This document shows, in pieces, positions 23,846 through 52,524 of a DNA stretch of 64,000 nucleotides (position 1 is the first letter of the stretch; each line of letters begins with the position of its first letter). The stretch spans positions 17,741,001 through 17,805,000 of the forward strand of contig NC_067290.1 in assembly GCF_020740795.1 (NCBI RefSeq), in the 5' to 3' direction. Position numbers and translations under genes: made by a program. This stretch comes from Apus apus (taxonomy: Eukaryota > Chordata > Aves > Apodiformes > Apodidae). The notes below the pieces were generated by a model. That model was not told the origin of the DNA. It made no database searches and worked only from the letters and a program-made list of their open reading frames with translations.

Positions 23846-26800
23846 GAATGTTCCCTTATTTTTATTTTTTACAATATATACATGTTTTTTTAAAAAACAG
23901 AAATCCTTAGGCTTTACTTACTTTGTCCCTCTCTCTTGTTTACTTAACCCAGCTCACTCCCTGGCGGTGTGTCCCTCCTGTAAACCATGCCAGGGCAAAG
24001 GTGGAGAGGTCCCAGGCAGACACGTCCCACTGCTGGCTCGAGGCAGCTGTAATCCCAGGCAGCAGTTCAAATCAGCACGTTCCACCCCACAAAATTCACC
24101 TTTTGGAACAACCCAAACGTGCAGTCACTGCAGGACAGGCTGGTCTTTGCGTGTGTTTGCTACTAGGAATTATCTGTATGCTTTGCAATATGCAAAATAA
24201 GCTGAGGGTATAGGAACATCTGCACCACACTGGCATCTTACTGAGCATTTAGACTCCACACTCTTAATGATCCATCACAGGGAATGATTTGATGTTAACT
24301 CTTGTTTCACTAAGCTCAGGCAAGCCTGTGCCCTGATTCTTCTGCAATATGTCTCTGCAATATATTCACTCACTAAGGAGAAAGGCTCCTTATTTTGTGT
24401 AAATTTAATGCTGTGAGATTGTATTTTTTTCAATTTTTGTTCTTAAATGCCAGTTCAGCCAACCTTCCTCTTTGTCCTTCTCTTCATCCTCTCTCCAACA
24501 GATGTAGTGAGAAGAGTGCAGCTGCTTTTAACTCAGCAGCATGTATGGAGCCCTCACAGAAGGTATTTTAAGAGGGGATCCCAGTCTTACACTTCCATAA
24601 ATCCACCAGTATGAGACTGTTTGGATTACCAGAAAAATTTAAGGGGGGAGTGTGGGTAAGTAGCACATGGGTGCTGTTTATAGGACTTATCTCCCTCTGA
24701 AGTGACCGATCCATTGACCCGATCTAATACAGAACTTTTTCTGTTTCTCTTGCACCTTTAACCATGGACTGAGCCAGCACCTTGGCTCTGACCTTGGCTC
24801 TGTTGAAGCAGCATTTTAAGCCTCCAACACAGCAAGTTTCTGCTCTGGGTGCTTGAGATTACAACTGCTCCATCAGTCCAGTTTGGGTTTGACTCCCAGG
24901 GAGAGACAAGTGTTTCAGTTCACCAGCAGCACCAAAAAGTCAAGATGAAGGAACTCCAAAGCAGATTTGGGCTAAGCTGTTTAACAGACTGAAACCCAAG
25001 GCAAAGAAGGCAGCTCAGCTCAGCTCTGCTTAGCAAGTTCAATGGGTGAGAAGTGCTCAAAACTCGCTGCAAGAGAGTTTAACTATCTGAAAGCTGGGAA
25101 GGAAATCAGAAGTCTGGTACAGTCATGGGCAGCTCATTAAGTCCCATTTCTAAGCAAGAAACCCACCCTGGGGCTTAGAGCAAGGGATTAAGGAGCAGAG
25201 GCTGACACAGATCTCTGAGGCAATGCCTTATCCATGTGCACAAAATCCATTGGCTTCTTCCTGCATCTCTTTTTCCACCAATATATTGCTCCTGAAATGC
25301 TGCTGAGATGATTTGAACAAATAGCACTTCACACCAGGACAAGGACTTCAGGATGCATCACACCAACCAAAGCCAGCTGTACCCCTGGCACAGTGTGGAG
25401 GCAGAAAGCTTGGCATCTCTTGGGCTTCCTACACAACTCTTAAAAGGCCCAGCCAGCACCTGCCCAGCCAGCCCCGAGGTGCTGGAGGCACTGGGCTTGC
25501 CCTGAGCCTTTAGTGGAAGAGCTCATGCATGCTTAGTGGGCGAGGTCAGCGTCTCTGGACATCTGGCAGCTCCCAACAGGCTGCCAGACATTGGGAAATG
25601 TGAGACAAACACACAAAAGCCTCCAAATCTTTCAGCACACAACAATCGGTGGAAAACGTCTGCAGAAACCTGTACACATGGTAACCCTCCACTCTGCAGC
25701 CTGCTTAGCTTTAGCTACCACTGACATGCAACCAGTTCTGGGATGGGCTTGGACGCCTGTGGTGCTGGGAGACAGCAGCCACATGAGCTGAACATTGGAG
25801 ACCAGCCAAGGGTTGTTTTTGTGATACAAAGCTCATCCTGGACAACCAGCACCTGAGACATCCCTCTGCCTGGCAGCAGGGTGTGATGAGGTGCCCCAGG
25901 GCTTGGGGTTTTGCAGAGTCCCAGTTAGGACCTTTATCCCAGAATCCACTCCATGGTCAGGTTCATGGAGGTTTTTTAGGCACAAAAATCTCATTGAACA
26001 ACTAAATCCTGTTGATTTCACTGGACCTCTGTTCATAGGGACCTGGAAGAGCTTACAGGTGAGGAGCAGGAATGTCAGGCAGTAGAAATTATTAAAAACC
26101 AACAGCACATCCAGCAGATTGTTGAAAACCAACAGCAGACGTGTCCTCTAAGAGAAAAGCCATTTTATCTGCCTGTTCCTAGTAAGCACAGGAAGATGTT
26201 TCCTGGTCACTGTAAGTATTAGGATTGAATAATATTTGGCTGTATTAAACTGAAGTGCACAGCAGGGAATACAGTCATTTTTCTATCCTTCAGATTATAT
26301 ATAAAATTTTATGTGAGATTTTTTGTGGATTTGATTGCAGCAACTTGGGATGTTTCCCAATTTGCTCCTCTCCCAGGACCTTTTTTTCTGGATCAGCTGC
26401 TAACAATGCCTAGTGGAACACACGGTATAAAATCTTTGTTGCTTTAACATTTTAAACAACCTAGAGAGAGGTCATCCCACTCTCCTGGCCCATGGCCTGC
26501 ATTCAGTGCCTTCATTGTCTCAGAGGCCCTCCTTTAGTATCTGCTGCAGGGACACACATGCAAACAGAAATCCATCCTTTCCTGCCCTGGCACTCTCCCA
26601 CTGACAACCTTTCAGTTTGGTTAAGGCAATGACATGTTGGCTAAGAACAGCCTCTAAATGGCAGCACATGTAAGTCACTCTGTTACTTAAAGGCTGTATT
26701 CCCCTATTAGAGGAGATGCTGCAAAGTACCTGAAAATCATGTTGGCTGCTGTGAACTGTGGTGCCCGATCAATGAGGGACACGACAGTCAATTACCCTTC

Positions 26801-28739
26801 CACTTCCTGATTGTCCCCAGCAATCAGCCCAGATCAATACCTTCAATCTCAATTGATAACAGATATCAAATGTGAAATAATGTTTCAGTGTTCTGGAAGT
26901 ACCTTCACGTTGTGGACAGGCAGCCACTGCATTTATTTAACCATTCATTTCACTTCCATCTGGTCCAACCTGGCTGGGCAATGGGCTGTCCAAACAGCTC
27001 CAGCATTCTTTCAGCACGAGGTCCTGGTCACCATCAGTCCAGCCTGAGCAGAGGGGAGCAGCATGACTTCAGCTCATTATTGTGGGGCATCTTTAGTGCA
27101 GAATGAGCTACTTGAGAGAGGCTGTGTTGGAAAGTAAGGAAAAAAAAAAAAGTTTAAGCCACCTCAGCAGGGTAAAAGCATGAAAATTAGGAGAGAACTT
27201 GGGTGCTGAAGCAAGGAAGATGTTTCAGAAGGTGCTGCTCCATGGAAGCACTGTGTGAGTGAGGCAGCTGGAAGAAGGGCTGAGTGGGGCAGCCCCACCC
27301 ATGGTTGTTGTCCCAGGCAGGTGGCTTCTCCATCCCTTGCCACCCCTCGTGTCACCCAGTCACCATACAGGCAGTGACAGCCTCTGCTGGGCATTCACAG
27401 AGGGCTTGGCTGGGCAGGGAGGGTGCTGGAGGAACAGGAGGTTGTGCCTGCCTTTGGTTCAGGAAACTTAGCAAAGCTTCCAAATATTTGAAGAAGCACA
27501 GGGCCAGGAGCTCTTTCAGAGTTTCCTTTAAAGATGCCAGTTCGCACAGGCTTTTGTAATTGAGAAGGATCATTTACATTTGTAATGGTTTAAACAAAAA
27601 AACATACACACTGACAGGGGTGTGACGAGCCAGGGCCCTGCAGCAGTAGTGGTGGCAGGGACAGGGCTGACAGGGATGGAAGCAGGCTGGAGCAGGGAAA
27701 AGCTTCTCTATCCTCCTGCCCACCCATCCAAAAGCCTCATGTGCTTCGATTTTGGTGTCCCCTGACCTTCCCTGCAACCACGGGCTGCATGGCATCTCCC
27801 TGCTATTGGCACCCATGGCCTGGGCCCCCTAACATGCCATTGTCCTCTTGGTAGCCCTTCAACATCTATCTTTTGTACAGTGGTATGAGCTCCTCCACAG
27901 GATGGCCACAGTGCCCAGAAATCTCCACGCCAACTTCAGATGTATTGCAGAAGAGAGTGCATGAAGGAACATGCAGGCAGCTTGGCTGTGATGCCAAAGG
28001 TCTCCTGCGTGCAGCAACTGCTCCTCGTGGGTGACTCCCAACCCCACGAGTTGCCACCACAGTGCTGCCAGCTCCTGCAGGCTTCACCACAGGTAACTGG
28101 CTTCTTCAAAGCACTGTGTCGTGGGGTCACATGGCCAAGGCACTTGGCTTCCCCTCAAAAAGACTTGGGAGGGGTGGGGAAAACAGGAGGGGTATCTGCT
28201 GCATCCTTGGAGTCATGGAGAAAAACCTTGAAAACATAAACTCAGAAGTTCAGAGTGTAGACAACAAAAATCCCACACTCTTAAAACCTATTTACCATTT
28301 GGGTTGGCTGCAACAGGTCTGAGCTGTAGGTCCCATTACCTTTGGATCCCTGCAACATCAGGAAGCCCTGCCAGACATCTCAGGATGCACTGCACGAGCA
28401 AACACTGTGAGCCCTGGCCAGGACTGTGGCTGGCTGCTTGTGTGGAAAGGAGGGGAGAAATATTCAGTTAATCCATTCACCAGAGGGACTGAGAATGGCA
28501 CAGCTCCAGCACATCCCAGGGAAGCCCAGACTGGGAAATGCTGCTCACAGCCGCGTGAGTGGGAGGTACTTGCTTTGCACCTTTGGCTTCTCCCACCCTA
28601 ATCCTCACACCCCTAAATAAAAACATCCTCCCAGGGCAATTCAGACACCCAGGGTGTTCCTCAGCCCTTGCAGCCCCACTCCTGTCCTTGCAGGATGCTG
28701 CCCTGCTCTTACCTGGTGCAGGCTACCGTTTCTAGAGGA

Positions 28740-29080
28740 CCAGCTAATGAAATAGATCCTGATTAGCTGCTTATGAGTTACTTCATTTCAGTGTCCACAT
28801 GCAAGGAAGGCAGGAGTGCAGCTGAGAGATAATGGAGATAAAGCATTAGCCCCATAATCACTGCGTGGCTAGGAGCCAAGGCTCTCCCTTTCTGTGAACA
28901 CACAACACTTGTTATAAGATTGAATATCCATTTGGGGGCAGAATTCACCTACTTTCCTTCTCGCACTCCCTCCTGAAAGCATTGCAATGCTTTACTTATT
29001 GGCAGTTCATTTTGATGAATAGGCTGCCGTTGGTGCAAAAGTATCCTGAATGGCATTAGGAGACTCAGCCATGTGAGCCT
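28740..29080. other. Candidate conserved non-coding element
   Basis: About 340 bp of repeat-free sequence with CCTGATTAGCTGCTTATGAG, GATAATGGAGATAAAGCATT (GATA-like sites), AACACTTGTTATAAG and ATTTTGATGAATAGGCTG. It resembles amniote conserved elements in texture. It needs an alignment to confirm. Confidence 0.25.
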
Positions 29081-30879
29081 TGGCCCCTTTGCACTAAGAA
29101 CCATCAGTCAAAATTCGGATTACTTATAGGATGCTTAAGCCAGCCTATTTTCCTAACAGGCATAGTCCTCTGAGGGTAGTGCTAAGTGTGCTGCAGACTT
29201 CTTTGAAGTAGCATTAAAGGGTAATTATTCCCTGAAGCCCTATTTGAAAAACACCCTTAAAAACTAAGTTTTCTGCCTTTGGAGAGAAAAAAAACCCCAA
29301 GCCTAAAGCTGGTGCCTGCCTGGTGGCTGGTTGCTCATCAGAGCAGTGGCAGGAGAGCCCAGAGCAGCGTGACACAGGTCACAGTGCCTGGGAAAAGCAG
29401 ACCTCAGTTGGCAGTCCCAGCAACAAAGTCCCTGAGCTCAGGTGGATTTCTGCAACCTGTTAGAGTCATGAAATAACTTCCCTGTTTGCAAGCCAGCCCT
29501 GGCACTGCCCTGCCCTTTTCCAAAGCCCTTTTCCTATTGGGGGCAAGAAAAACGCAGGTCCCTGGGGTGGTCTGAGTTCCCTCTGGGGGTGTTTTGGGGT
29601 GTGTGTCACCATGCCGTGCAAGATGGAGGGTTCTGCCTGGTCTCCTGGAGCAGGCAGCAGCTGGGGGGAATGCTAAAGACCCAAACACATTAAAAAACAT
29701 TCAGGCAACACATCTGGTTGCCCCCCAGCACCTCCCACCCCTCTGCACTGCTGCTGCCTGGGTAGCACAGCAGGTTATTAACACCATCAGCAGCTTAACA
29801 CAGGAGCAGGGGGCTGCTGTCCCCAGTCACCAAACCCTCCTCGTGCCTTGGGGCAGGAAAAAGGCATCACCACCCTCAGCCCACTTGCACGTATGAGCCT
29901 TGCTAGCTTCTTCCAGAATTGCTCCTGACCTTGTTAGTGCCATAGGCAAGCTGTGGAGATACAGCCCACTCTGACTCTCTGAGTGCAGGAAGCACTTGAT
30001 GTGCTGCTGTTTACTTTCCAAGAGTTAGACTCAGCCGAGGCCCTGTCTGAGCACCAAAAAAACCCACCATAATTCTACGTGGGAGAAGAGGGGGAAAGGC
30101 TCAAGAGAGGGAAGAAGCTGCTCACAGAGGCCCCCTCTGTGGCTTAGTATTCCTAATTACAGTTAATTAGAAATTGCAGCATGCTCCACCCCATGCTGGC
30201 TGGCTTTGAGCAAAACGGTTGGCAAGAGGTTTTTTTCAAGAGTGTCTCATTGATGGTGTCAGAGACATCACCAGTGTGATGGGGCTTTCCTAGTGATGTG
30301 TTTGCTTCTGCCCTGCCCCTACAGCTTGCTTTAAACTTTGTGTGTGTTCAAATAAAGGCAGAATCACACAACTCTAGTAGAAAGTTATACCATGACTATT
30401 TTTAACATGCAATTATGCTCAGAAACCCCTCAGAAATCAAAGACTTTCTGAATTTGCCAGCAACAGTTAAAGAAAACACATTTCCTTACCGGTGTTCATG
30501 ATTTAAATAGCACACTCCCCTCTTATTTGCTCTGTTTATATATTAATTCCTACAGCATTATATGCTTTGTATAAGCAGGAAAAGTCCAGTCCAGACATAG
30601 TTCCATGACAGCTCCCCCTGACTAATAGCAGAGTTATCCTTACACAAGTCCTTTCTCTTCCTTGGCATTTTTTTCCCACCAGGAAGGGTGCTTCCCGGCA
30701 CGCCAGGCCAGGATGAGAGGAGAGCAGCTCAGCAGAGCCCGAGCTGGCTCCATGCTTTATGTTGCAGTGCCATCTCATGGCAGCTCTAGTGCCAGCCTTG
30801 CTCAGGTGATCCATTTCTTTCAACCCTTCAACTTTCTTGTTGATCTGTTAAGGTTTTAGATTTATAACAATCCCTCCAC

Positions 30880-30920
30880 CCCCGCCCCTCCTCCCCCTCC
30901 CCCCCCCCAAAAAAAAAATA
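30880..30920 (+). repeat. Polypyrimidine (C-rich) tract running into poly(A)
   Basis: CCTCCACCCCCGCCCCTCC-type sequence grades into a pure C run and then an A run. It is low-complexity DNA in the intergenic region; no element is recognisable. Confidence 0.75.
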
Positions 30921-32801
30921 TTCAAAATACTAAATTATTTAATAAGTTTCTAATTACAAAAAGCTCCAGGTCAAAAACTTACTAGCCTTTAAAAGAAGCT
31001 CTGGAATGGAGCACTAGCAGCAAAGAGATAATTTATTTTCCTAGGAGATGATCAGTTTTCCAGTCCAGACTGCTGCTATATAAATGGTAACCCTGCACAA
31101 ACATGTGTCCTCCATATTACAGACCATCTCTCATGGCTCCATTATTTCAGTAGAGAGAAAAACCCCAAGAAGATAAAAACCATACTTAAATCTGGAAGCC
31201 ATTGCAGGCTTTGAACAATAAAACTACTGCAAATGTTGAATGTCCCCTCCCACCTCCTCATGGCTCCAAGAAGTTTCCAGCAGTAAAAGCCTGGGGGTAC
31301 CAGACACCAAGAGCAACCCCTGCTCCATCCAGCACCCCTGGGTGGGCACTGGAGCCAGGCGCAGCCAGCTGGCTCGTTTGCAGAAGAGAAGCAGAACCAG
31401 GGGACATCAAAGTCAGATGCTGCTCCTTGCCTAGTGGAGTGCCAGCGAGGCAATGAGGTGTGCCAGCAGAGCCATGCTTTAGAAAGACCTTTTCTTCAAG
31501 GCTTCAGCTCATCCTGTGCCTACAGGACTATCAGAGGGAGGCCAAATCCTGAAGACTGCAGTCTGGGTGTGAGTGGTGGAGGGAAGCTTTCTGCTCCTTG
31601 GAGCAGCAGCACACACAGCACTGGCTCGGAGGAGTTTCTGCTTCAGCCTGGAATAGCCTGGAAAATCAGATCTTTTTGCCAGTTCATGACCCTGTTTGCA
31701 GAGGTCAGCACCAGGGTGGGAGATGGGCTGTCAGCACCAGAGGAGGTCTGCTGCCCACCACCAGCAGAACAGGTTCCTCCTTGGAAAAACCCAGGATCTA
31801 CATCTGGTAAGAACAATTGGGGAAAATAACTGCAGAGGAAGAAGTGCAGCACCCTGCCCTGCCCGTGGAGCTCCCCACCAGGTATTTTCCATGCTGCAGA
31901 GGAAGGACTTAGCTGCCAGGGCCACATAATTCCTCTGGTTTGGATTTGACCCTCTCAAGACACAAAGCCAGAAGGGTGGTGCAGCTGCTGCTGCAGGGTG
32001 TGGAAGAGACTAACAAGCTAGTTGGGTAATACTGAAAGCAAATAAAACAAAGAAGTCTCAAAAAAATTACCCCACAGAAGGGAAAAAGAAAGAAAAAAAA
32101 AAAGCCAGCAGGCTGTGACTGCACCACCCATCATGGAATCATTTCCCATTTCACCTGGCAGGCCACCTTCTCCTTTTACAGGAAAATATCATTTTTAAAG
32201 GTTGCTGAGAACCAGCAGTGCTGATATGTTTGGGTCAGGATTTTCCTACTCCAAAACCACCGTTTCACAGACAAAAGACACTCAGGAAAAAAAATCCCTT
32301 CTGTTACAGATTGCATTTATGTGATCCACCCCACACCTTGATGGCTGTGGTGGGAGGAGGCAGGGATCCAGGGTACCAGGCTGGATGCTTCCCCAGAATG
32401 ATGGGGAGTCGTACAGAACAACGAGCAGCCCAGGAAAGCAGAGCATTGCACAGGTTTACGTGCACCATCCATCACTGCTGACTGCATTGTTTTCGTTTTG
32501 CACACACTTGTATGGAAATTCAACTACAAGACATTCCTACAAACTGTTCCTTGATGTGCAAATATAGCTTTAAATGACTTCTCTAGGAAAGAATCCTCAC
32601 TATTTTATACAAATTGTCTTGCATGTTTATTACACAGAATCACAATCCAAAAAGAGGGGGATTCATCCCATGTCTATTCCTAACACTGCTCTCCCTTACG
32701 AACTATGAGCTGGAACACATTCCAGGCCCCCTCACGTGACGAATGATACTTGCTTTGCTCTCCACTTCCAGGCGGCTCCCATTTGATTACTTATGAAGCC
32801 A

Positions 32802-32830
32802 GAGTGCACTGACCAGGAGTGCACTGACCA
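32802..32830 (+). repeat. Short tandem duplication, 15-bp unit
   Basis: GAGTGCACTGACCAG is followed at once by GAGTGCACTGACCA, with no mismatch. This is a simple local duplication without further context. Confidence 0.85.
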
Positions 32831-35800
32831 AAACCCTCCTCTTCCAGTTTCTCCATCAGCTAGAGCATATCATGGGCACTGGGCGTGCAACAGGCAGTTT
32901 GGAAGGGGAGCAGTAAGACTTGAAACTCTGCTCCTGGCCTCACCACTATGTAAAGACACCCCAGGCCCTTCAGAGCTGCTGTGCTTCCCACCACCACTCT
33001 TCCCAACAGCTGGCAGCTCTCCACCACGTTTAAAGCCCTTTTTCCCCACCCCATGTCTCAGAGCAGAGCTCCAGGCTGGACACAGAGCCATGCAGGTGCA
33101 TGGATGCCCACCCACCTGCCCTCTCCAGGGATGCTGTGCCTGGGAGGTGTGAGTGGGAATGTCTCCTGCTGTACTTAGCTTGGCTGGCTCAGCCAGCCCC
33201 TTGCTCTGCCTGCTCTCAGCCTTGGGGAGGGTAGGACAATGAACCAGCCAGCCAAGTCAAACACTGGGAGGTCAAACGTGGCCACACAGCCTCTTGGAGA
33301 TGAGACATGAGCCCAGGGCAACACCACTTGTGTCCTGGCATAGGAGCATCTCACAGAGTCCTGCATTATCCCAGCTCCAGCATTCGCTGCCTCCCTCCCA
33401 GGAATCAGGATTTTGCAGCCTGGGTGGGAGGAAGGTGCTGGGGTGAGTTAGTCCCAGAGCAGAGCACAGCCCATCTTCCCTGGCAGTGCCCTAGGCAGGG
33501 CTTCAGAAAGCACCCCAGCTTCTTAACTTGTGAAATTAGGAAATTGACAGCTGTCAAAAGTGTAGCAAAGATTTGAGGTGGATTTTATAGCAAGCCCTAG
33601 GATCTCTCACTGTTTGTCCAATCCACTTTCTTCATCACTGTTGTCCTAAAAGAATCATTAAGGAAAAAAAGGGAGAAGTGGTGAGAATACATGAACAGTT
33701 TCCAGCTGAAAGCACCTCCCTTCCCTGTGCTGAGAGGGTTTCTATCAAGCTACTGGGAATCAGTAATTTTCCTCTATCACAGTCATGTTTGTGTTTTAAG
33801 ACAACTCTTAATCTTCATCCCCTCTGGTCAACCCTGCTGTAGAAAGAATTTAAAAAGCTATTTCTTTTGTATTCCCATCAGCTGGAAAGCAGAGCACTGC
33901 CTGAGCCCCTTCCAACCTGCAGAGCTTTTGTGTTCCTTGCTCTGAAGTATTAACTTATACTGGAGTGCATCAGCCTGTCCTGAACCTGCCACACTACAAT
34001 AAAAGCACACAGACCAAGCAAAGCCTGTAGCATGAAACAGCTTGAAATGGAAGAGGTTTGATGTGCTCCTCTGCAGCCATCAAACAGCATTGCTAAGGCA
34101 CAGCACACACCACGAAGCACCTTATCCTCCACATGCTCCCCTTATGCTCTTCTTCAACACTACTCTCCAAAAGCAACAGGTGAAGGAGAACATCTCAAGC
34201 CCCTGCAGCAGAGATGAAGCCCTAAATGAAGCAGCTGCTGCAACAGCAGGGAGAGAATAAGCTGTTCAATGACAGCAGCAAAACCAAATATATTAGTCCA
34301 TGCCATTGCTGCTGGAGAAACACGGGGAACAACCAGAGCTCAGCCCCTGCCTGCTGCCAGCAGCCATCTTCAGCCCTGGGAAGGCACAAACCAGCACAAG
34401 AAGGGTACACTCAGCAGGAAGAAGCTCTCCATTCCTCTTACCATTTCTCAGCTCTCCCTCCTGGTTTCACTTGCCCTGGTGGCTTCAGCTACAGCCCAGC
34501 TGGCAACTGCTGTTCCCCCAGGGCTAGTGCTCCCACTGCTCCCCCGTGGTCCTTCCCTCCCCCTGCACAGTCCATGTCTGTGCCCACGTACAAGGTCAGC
34601 AGCCATCTCACCACCACCCTCCACTTACCACCACCCAGCATCAAAGGTTCCTCCAGAGAGATGCTGTGACCACCTTTTGGAAGGTGCTACAAACACTTCT
34701 AAGGCCAACCAGAACTCTCCCGTGTCACATCTCACCTGGCTTCCCAGGACAGGACAATTCTCATGCAACAGTAACTCCACACATAGCAGACTCATATCAG
34801 GACAGGTCTATCAAGGGTATGAAGTTCCTTCAAAAGTCATTTAGAAAACTTAGATTTAAAAAAAAGTGCTCCAACTACATGAAAGGCTCCAGTGTGACCT
34901 GCCACACCAGCTGAAGCCCCAGGACACTGGCATGGTGTGGGCAGGTATCAGCCAGGCTGCTCACCACCCAGGAGGGAAGCAGGTTTCTTCAATTCAGCTA
35001 ATGCAGCAAGCTGGAGCTTATCTGTTGCCTGTCACCATGGAAGTTAAATATTTTAAATTAATGTTGAGGGGAAGTTGTAGGCCCCTCATTGATATCCATT
35101 TAAACAATTTAGATGATTTTGAAATAGTTGGGGGTTCATGTCAATCAACATCAATTAAAGAGATCTCCAGGTGAAAACAATAAATATTTAAAAGACTAAA
35201 AAATTTAACTGTTTGACATCATTTGGTATAAATACATCTTGGAGATCAGTAGGTATGAAAGGACAGTTCAAAAATTCTACAAAGTCTTTAATGATTTCAA
35301 AATTCCAATATGTAATTTGTCACATTCCTGTAAACTTGCAATACCCCTTGTGGCCCTGTGGCATCCAATGTGATGAATTTTAGTCAGAAGATACCCAGCT
35401 CCCCAGATTGTAAGTAAGTAATTACAACAATTACAGAATTAAGCCATACAGAAGAAAATCCTTAATTTTACAGACCAGGTATTTAGAACAGTGAAAAACT
35501 GACAACAGTTCATAATGTGGACTTTGATGGCCAATGTGCAGCCTCCCTATCCCATGGCCAGAATGAAGTCTGGTAACACTTCATCTCAGGAAGAAGTTAC
35601 AGAAGCAAGACATTTGGATTTTAGAAAATGTGTTTAATTCATAATGCTCATTAACTGCAGTTTTAATTCATAAATACAGATAAAATTGTAAAAAAGTCAC
35701 AAATGTGCTACTCTTATTTTTAAATTTCATTTTAATGGCTGTCCCTTAATATGCTATAGATGTGGAAATCATTGCAACTTGAACAGTTGCCAAGGAAAAA

Positions 35801-35979
35801 CCTCTTCAGAATGAAGCAATACTCAGTGGGGCCCATATTCATCTCTCCCTTGCAGCTTCTTCTTGTAAAAGGATCTACAGCAATCTTTGGTAGCATATTA
35901 AAACCAACCAACACCTCAAATAATTAATACAGACAAATAATCAAAGATTAACAAGCTTTGCATTCATATTCATGCTGCA

Positions 35980-36983
35980 ACACAAAATCTGTTTCTGTAT
36001 TTTATTAAAAAAGTCACTTGGGAAGTTATGATGGCTTGAAACCACACACCATAGGCTCTCTTCCTTTGCACTGCAGTGACCAGCAGCTCTGCCCCTGACC
36101 TTTGTGGGTGCAGGCACAGCCCTGAAGTCTTCACAGAAGCAGGAGGGATGGATCCAGTTAGTCTAAGGCATTAGAAATTATTCATGACACTTCTTCATGA
36201 ATGCACAGAAAAATATCGTAAGAAAGCACACATTATAAAAGCATTTAAGAAAATCATCCCCTCTTAAAAAAAGTGGTGTGGAGTTCACAGGGTTTACTGG
36301 AAGATGTTTCATCCTAGTCTGAACAAGGGCTCTTCAGAAATCAACACAATTAAAACATGTTAACATCATCCCACAGAGGGTTAGGCCCAATATAAATGTC
36401 TTCTCTTCAGCTGCTCATTTAGTGAACACTTTACTAATTACGTGTACAGTCCGTGTGCTGTTGTCAGTGTATGACCAGATTACACTGAATATTACAATAA
36501 ATGCAGTGCAATTTCTTTCTCTCTTGGGACAAAACCAGTGAGTAAATCTTCACACAATAGGAATGTTTCAAAATGAAAATTGAAAACACATTTCACCAAG
36601 CCAGTAATCCTCTACGTGCAGCACGTCGAGGGGGAGCAGCACACCATCCTGCTGCACACTCACATTTAACCAAGTGCAGTAGAGAAGAAATGAGTCTACT
36701 ATCTTAATGAAATAGGAGCAACTATAATCTGATTGAAAACACAAATACCCAAATTATCTTTTTAAAGAAACAATGAAGAATTAAAAAAACTCCAACCGAA
36801 CGAGAAGAAATTAATTATGTACTTGGAGGTCAAGGCACCTGTTTTCCCTCATTTTCCCCAGTTTGAAAAGTTAGAAACTCAAAAGAGTCACTGTGTGCAG
36901 TGCTTCTGCAGGGCTTCCACCATCCTCCTTGTCCAGACCACCTCAGAACAACTAGAAATGAATGAGCTTGGCACAGATGGCAC
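35980..36983 (-). other. EIF4E3: EIF4E3 3' untranslated region (shortest likely form)
   Basis: AT-rich non-coding sequence directly after the EIF4E3 stop. The first canonical AATAAA on the minus strand downstream of the stop is the complement of 36001-36006, so cleavage is expected at roughly 35975-35990. The mammalian transcript has a long 3'UTR, so longer forms reaching towards 35000 are possible. The right edge is certain; the left edge is inferred. Confidence 0.5.
36001..36006 (-). terminator. Candidate polyadenylation signal AATAAA of EIF4E3
   Basis: TTTATT on the plus strand reads AATAAA on the gene strand, 978 nt past the stop codon. I saw no canonical hexamer closer to the stop. Downstream GT-rich sequence (TTTTGTGTTG on the gene strand) is compatible with a cleavage region. 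Usage is not proven. Confidence 0.45.
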
Positions 36984-52094
<15,111 letters not shown>

Positions 52095-52270
52095 GGCCAC
52101 GGGCGGGCGGGGGGCAGGGGCGGGCCGGGGAGGGGACAAGGGACACTGCGGGGGGGGGGACCGGACGGGGAGCCGGGCAAGGGGAGGGACAGCGGAGAGG
52201 GATGGGGTGAGCGGGGCTCGGGACGCATCCGCAGGCAGGGGAAGGGGCAGGGAGGCAGGGAGAAGGGGTG

Positions 52271-52524
52271 ATGGATTTAGAGTAAGAGAGGGTGGGTTGA
52301 GAGGAGCTACCGGGAAGACATTTTTTCCGCTGAGGCTGGTAGAACACTGGCACAGGTTGCCCAGAGTGGTGGTGGATGCCTCATCCCTGGAAACATTCCA
52401 GGTCAGGTTGAACGGGGCTCTGAGCAACCTGATCTAGTTGAAGATGTCCTTGCTCACTGCAGGGGGAGTTGGGCTAGAGGACCTTTAAAGGTCCCTTCCA
52501 ATCCAAACCATTGCATGATTCTAG
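52271..52524 (+). mobile_element. CR1 LINE 3' fragment, 5'-truncated, next to the EIF4E3 promoter
   Basis: About 254 bp match the familiar avian CR1 3' end. It contains GGCACAGGTTGCCCAGAG, GGTGGTGGATGCC, CATCCCTGGAAACATTC, GCAACCTGATCTAGT and the terminal AAAGGTCCCTTCCAATCC followed by a degenerate CATGATTCTA tail. The tail marks the 3' end, so the element points right, away from EIF4E3. CR1 copies are typically 5'-truncated like this. It contributes a spurious open frame upstream of the EIF4E3 start. Confidence 0.93.

Larger units (their letters stand above)
9611..35979. other. Intergenic region between the putative FOXP1 promoter and the EIF4E3 3' end
   Basis: About 26 kb with no supportable exon, RNA gene or full-length mobile element. 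Frames up to roughly 210 residues (for example 17723-18364 and 34269-34844) lack family similarity and look like chance. Several AT-rich, repeat-free blocks look like conserved non-coding DNA and are listed separately. A poly-C/poly-A tract (30880-30920) and a 15-bp duplication (32802-32830) are the only clear simple repeats. Confidence 0.6.

Noticed and set aside
34269..34844. 191-residue plus-strand frame with a hydrophobic stretch
   Set aside because: Ser/Pro/Thr-rich with overlapping open frames in the other phases, typical of chance in C-rich DNA. No recognisable domain.
36484..36500. AATAAA near 36490 as a polyadenylation signal of EIF4E3
   Set aside because: It lies on the plus strand, opposite to the gene.
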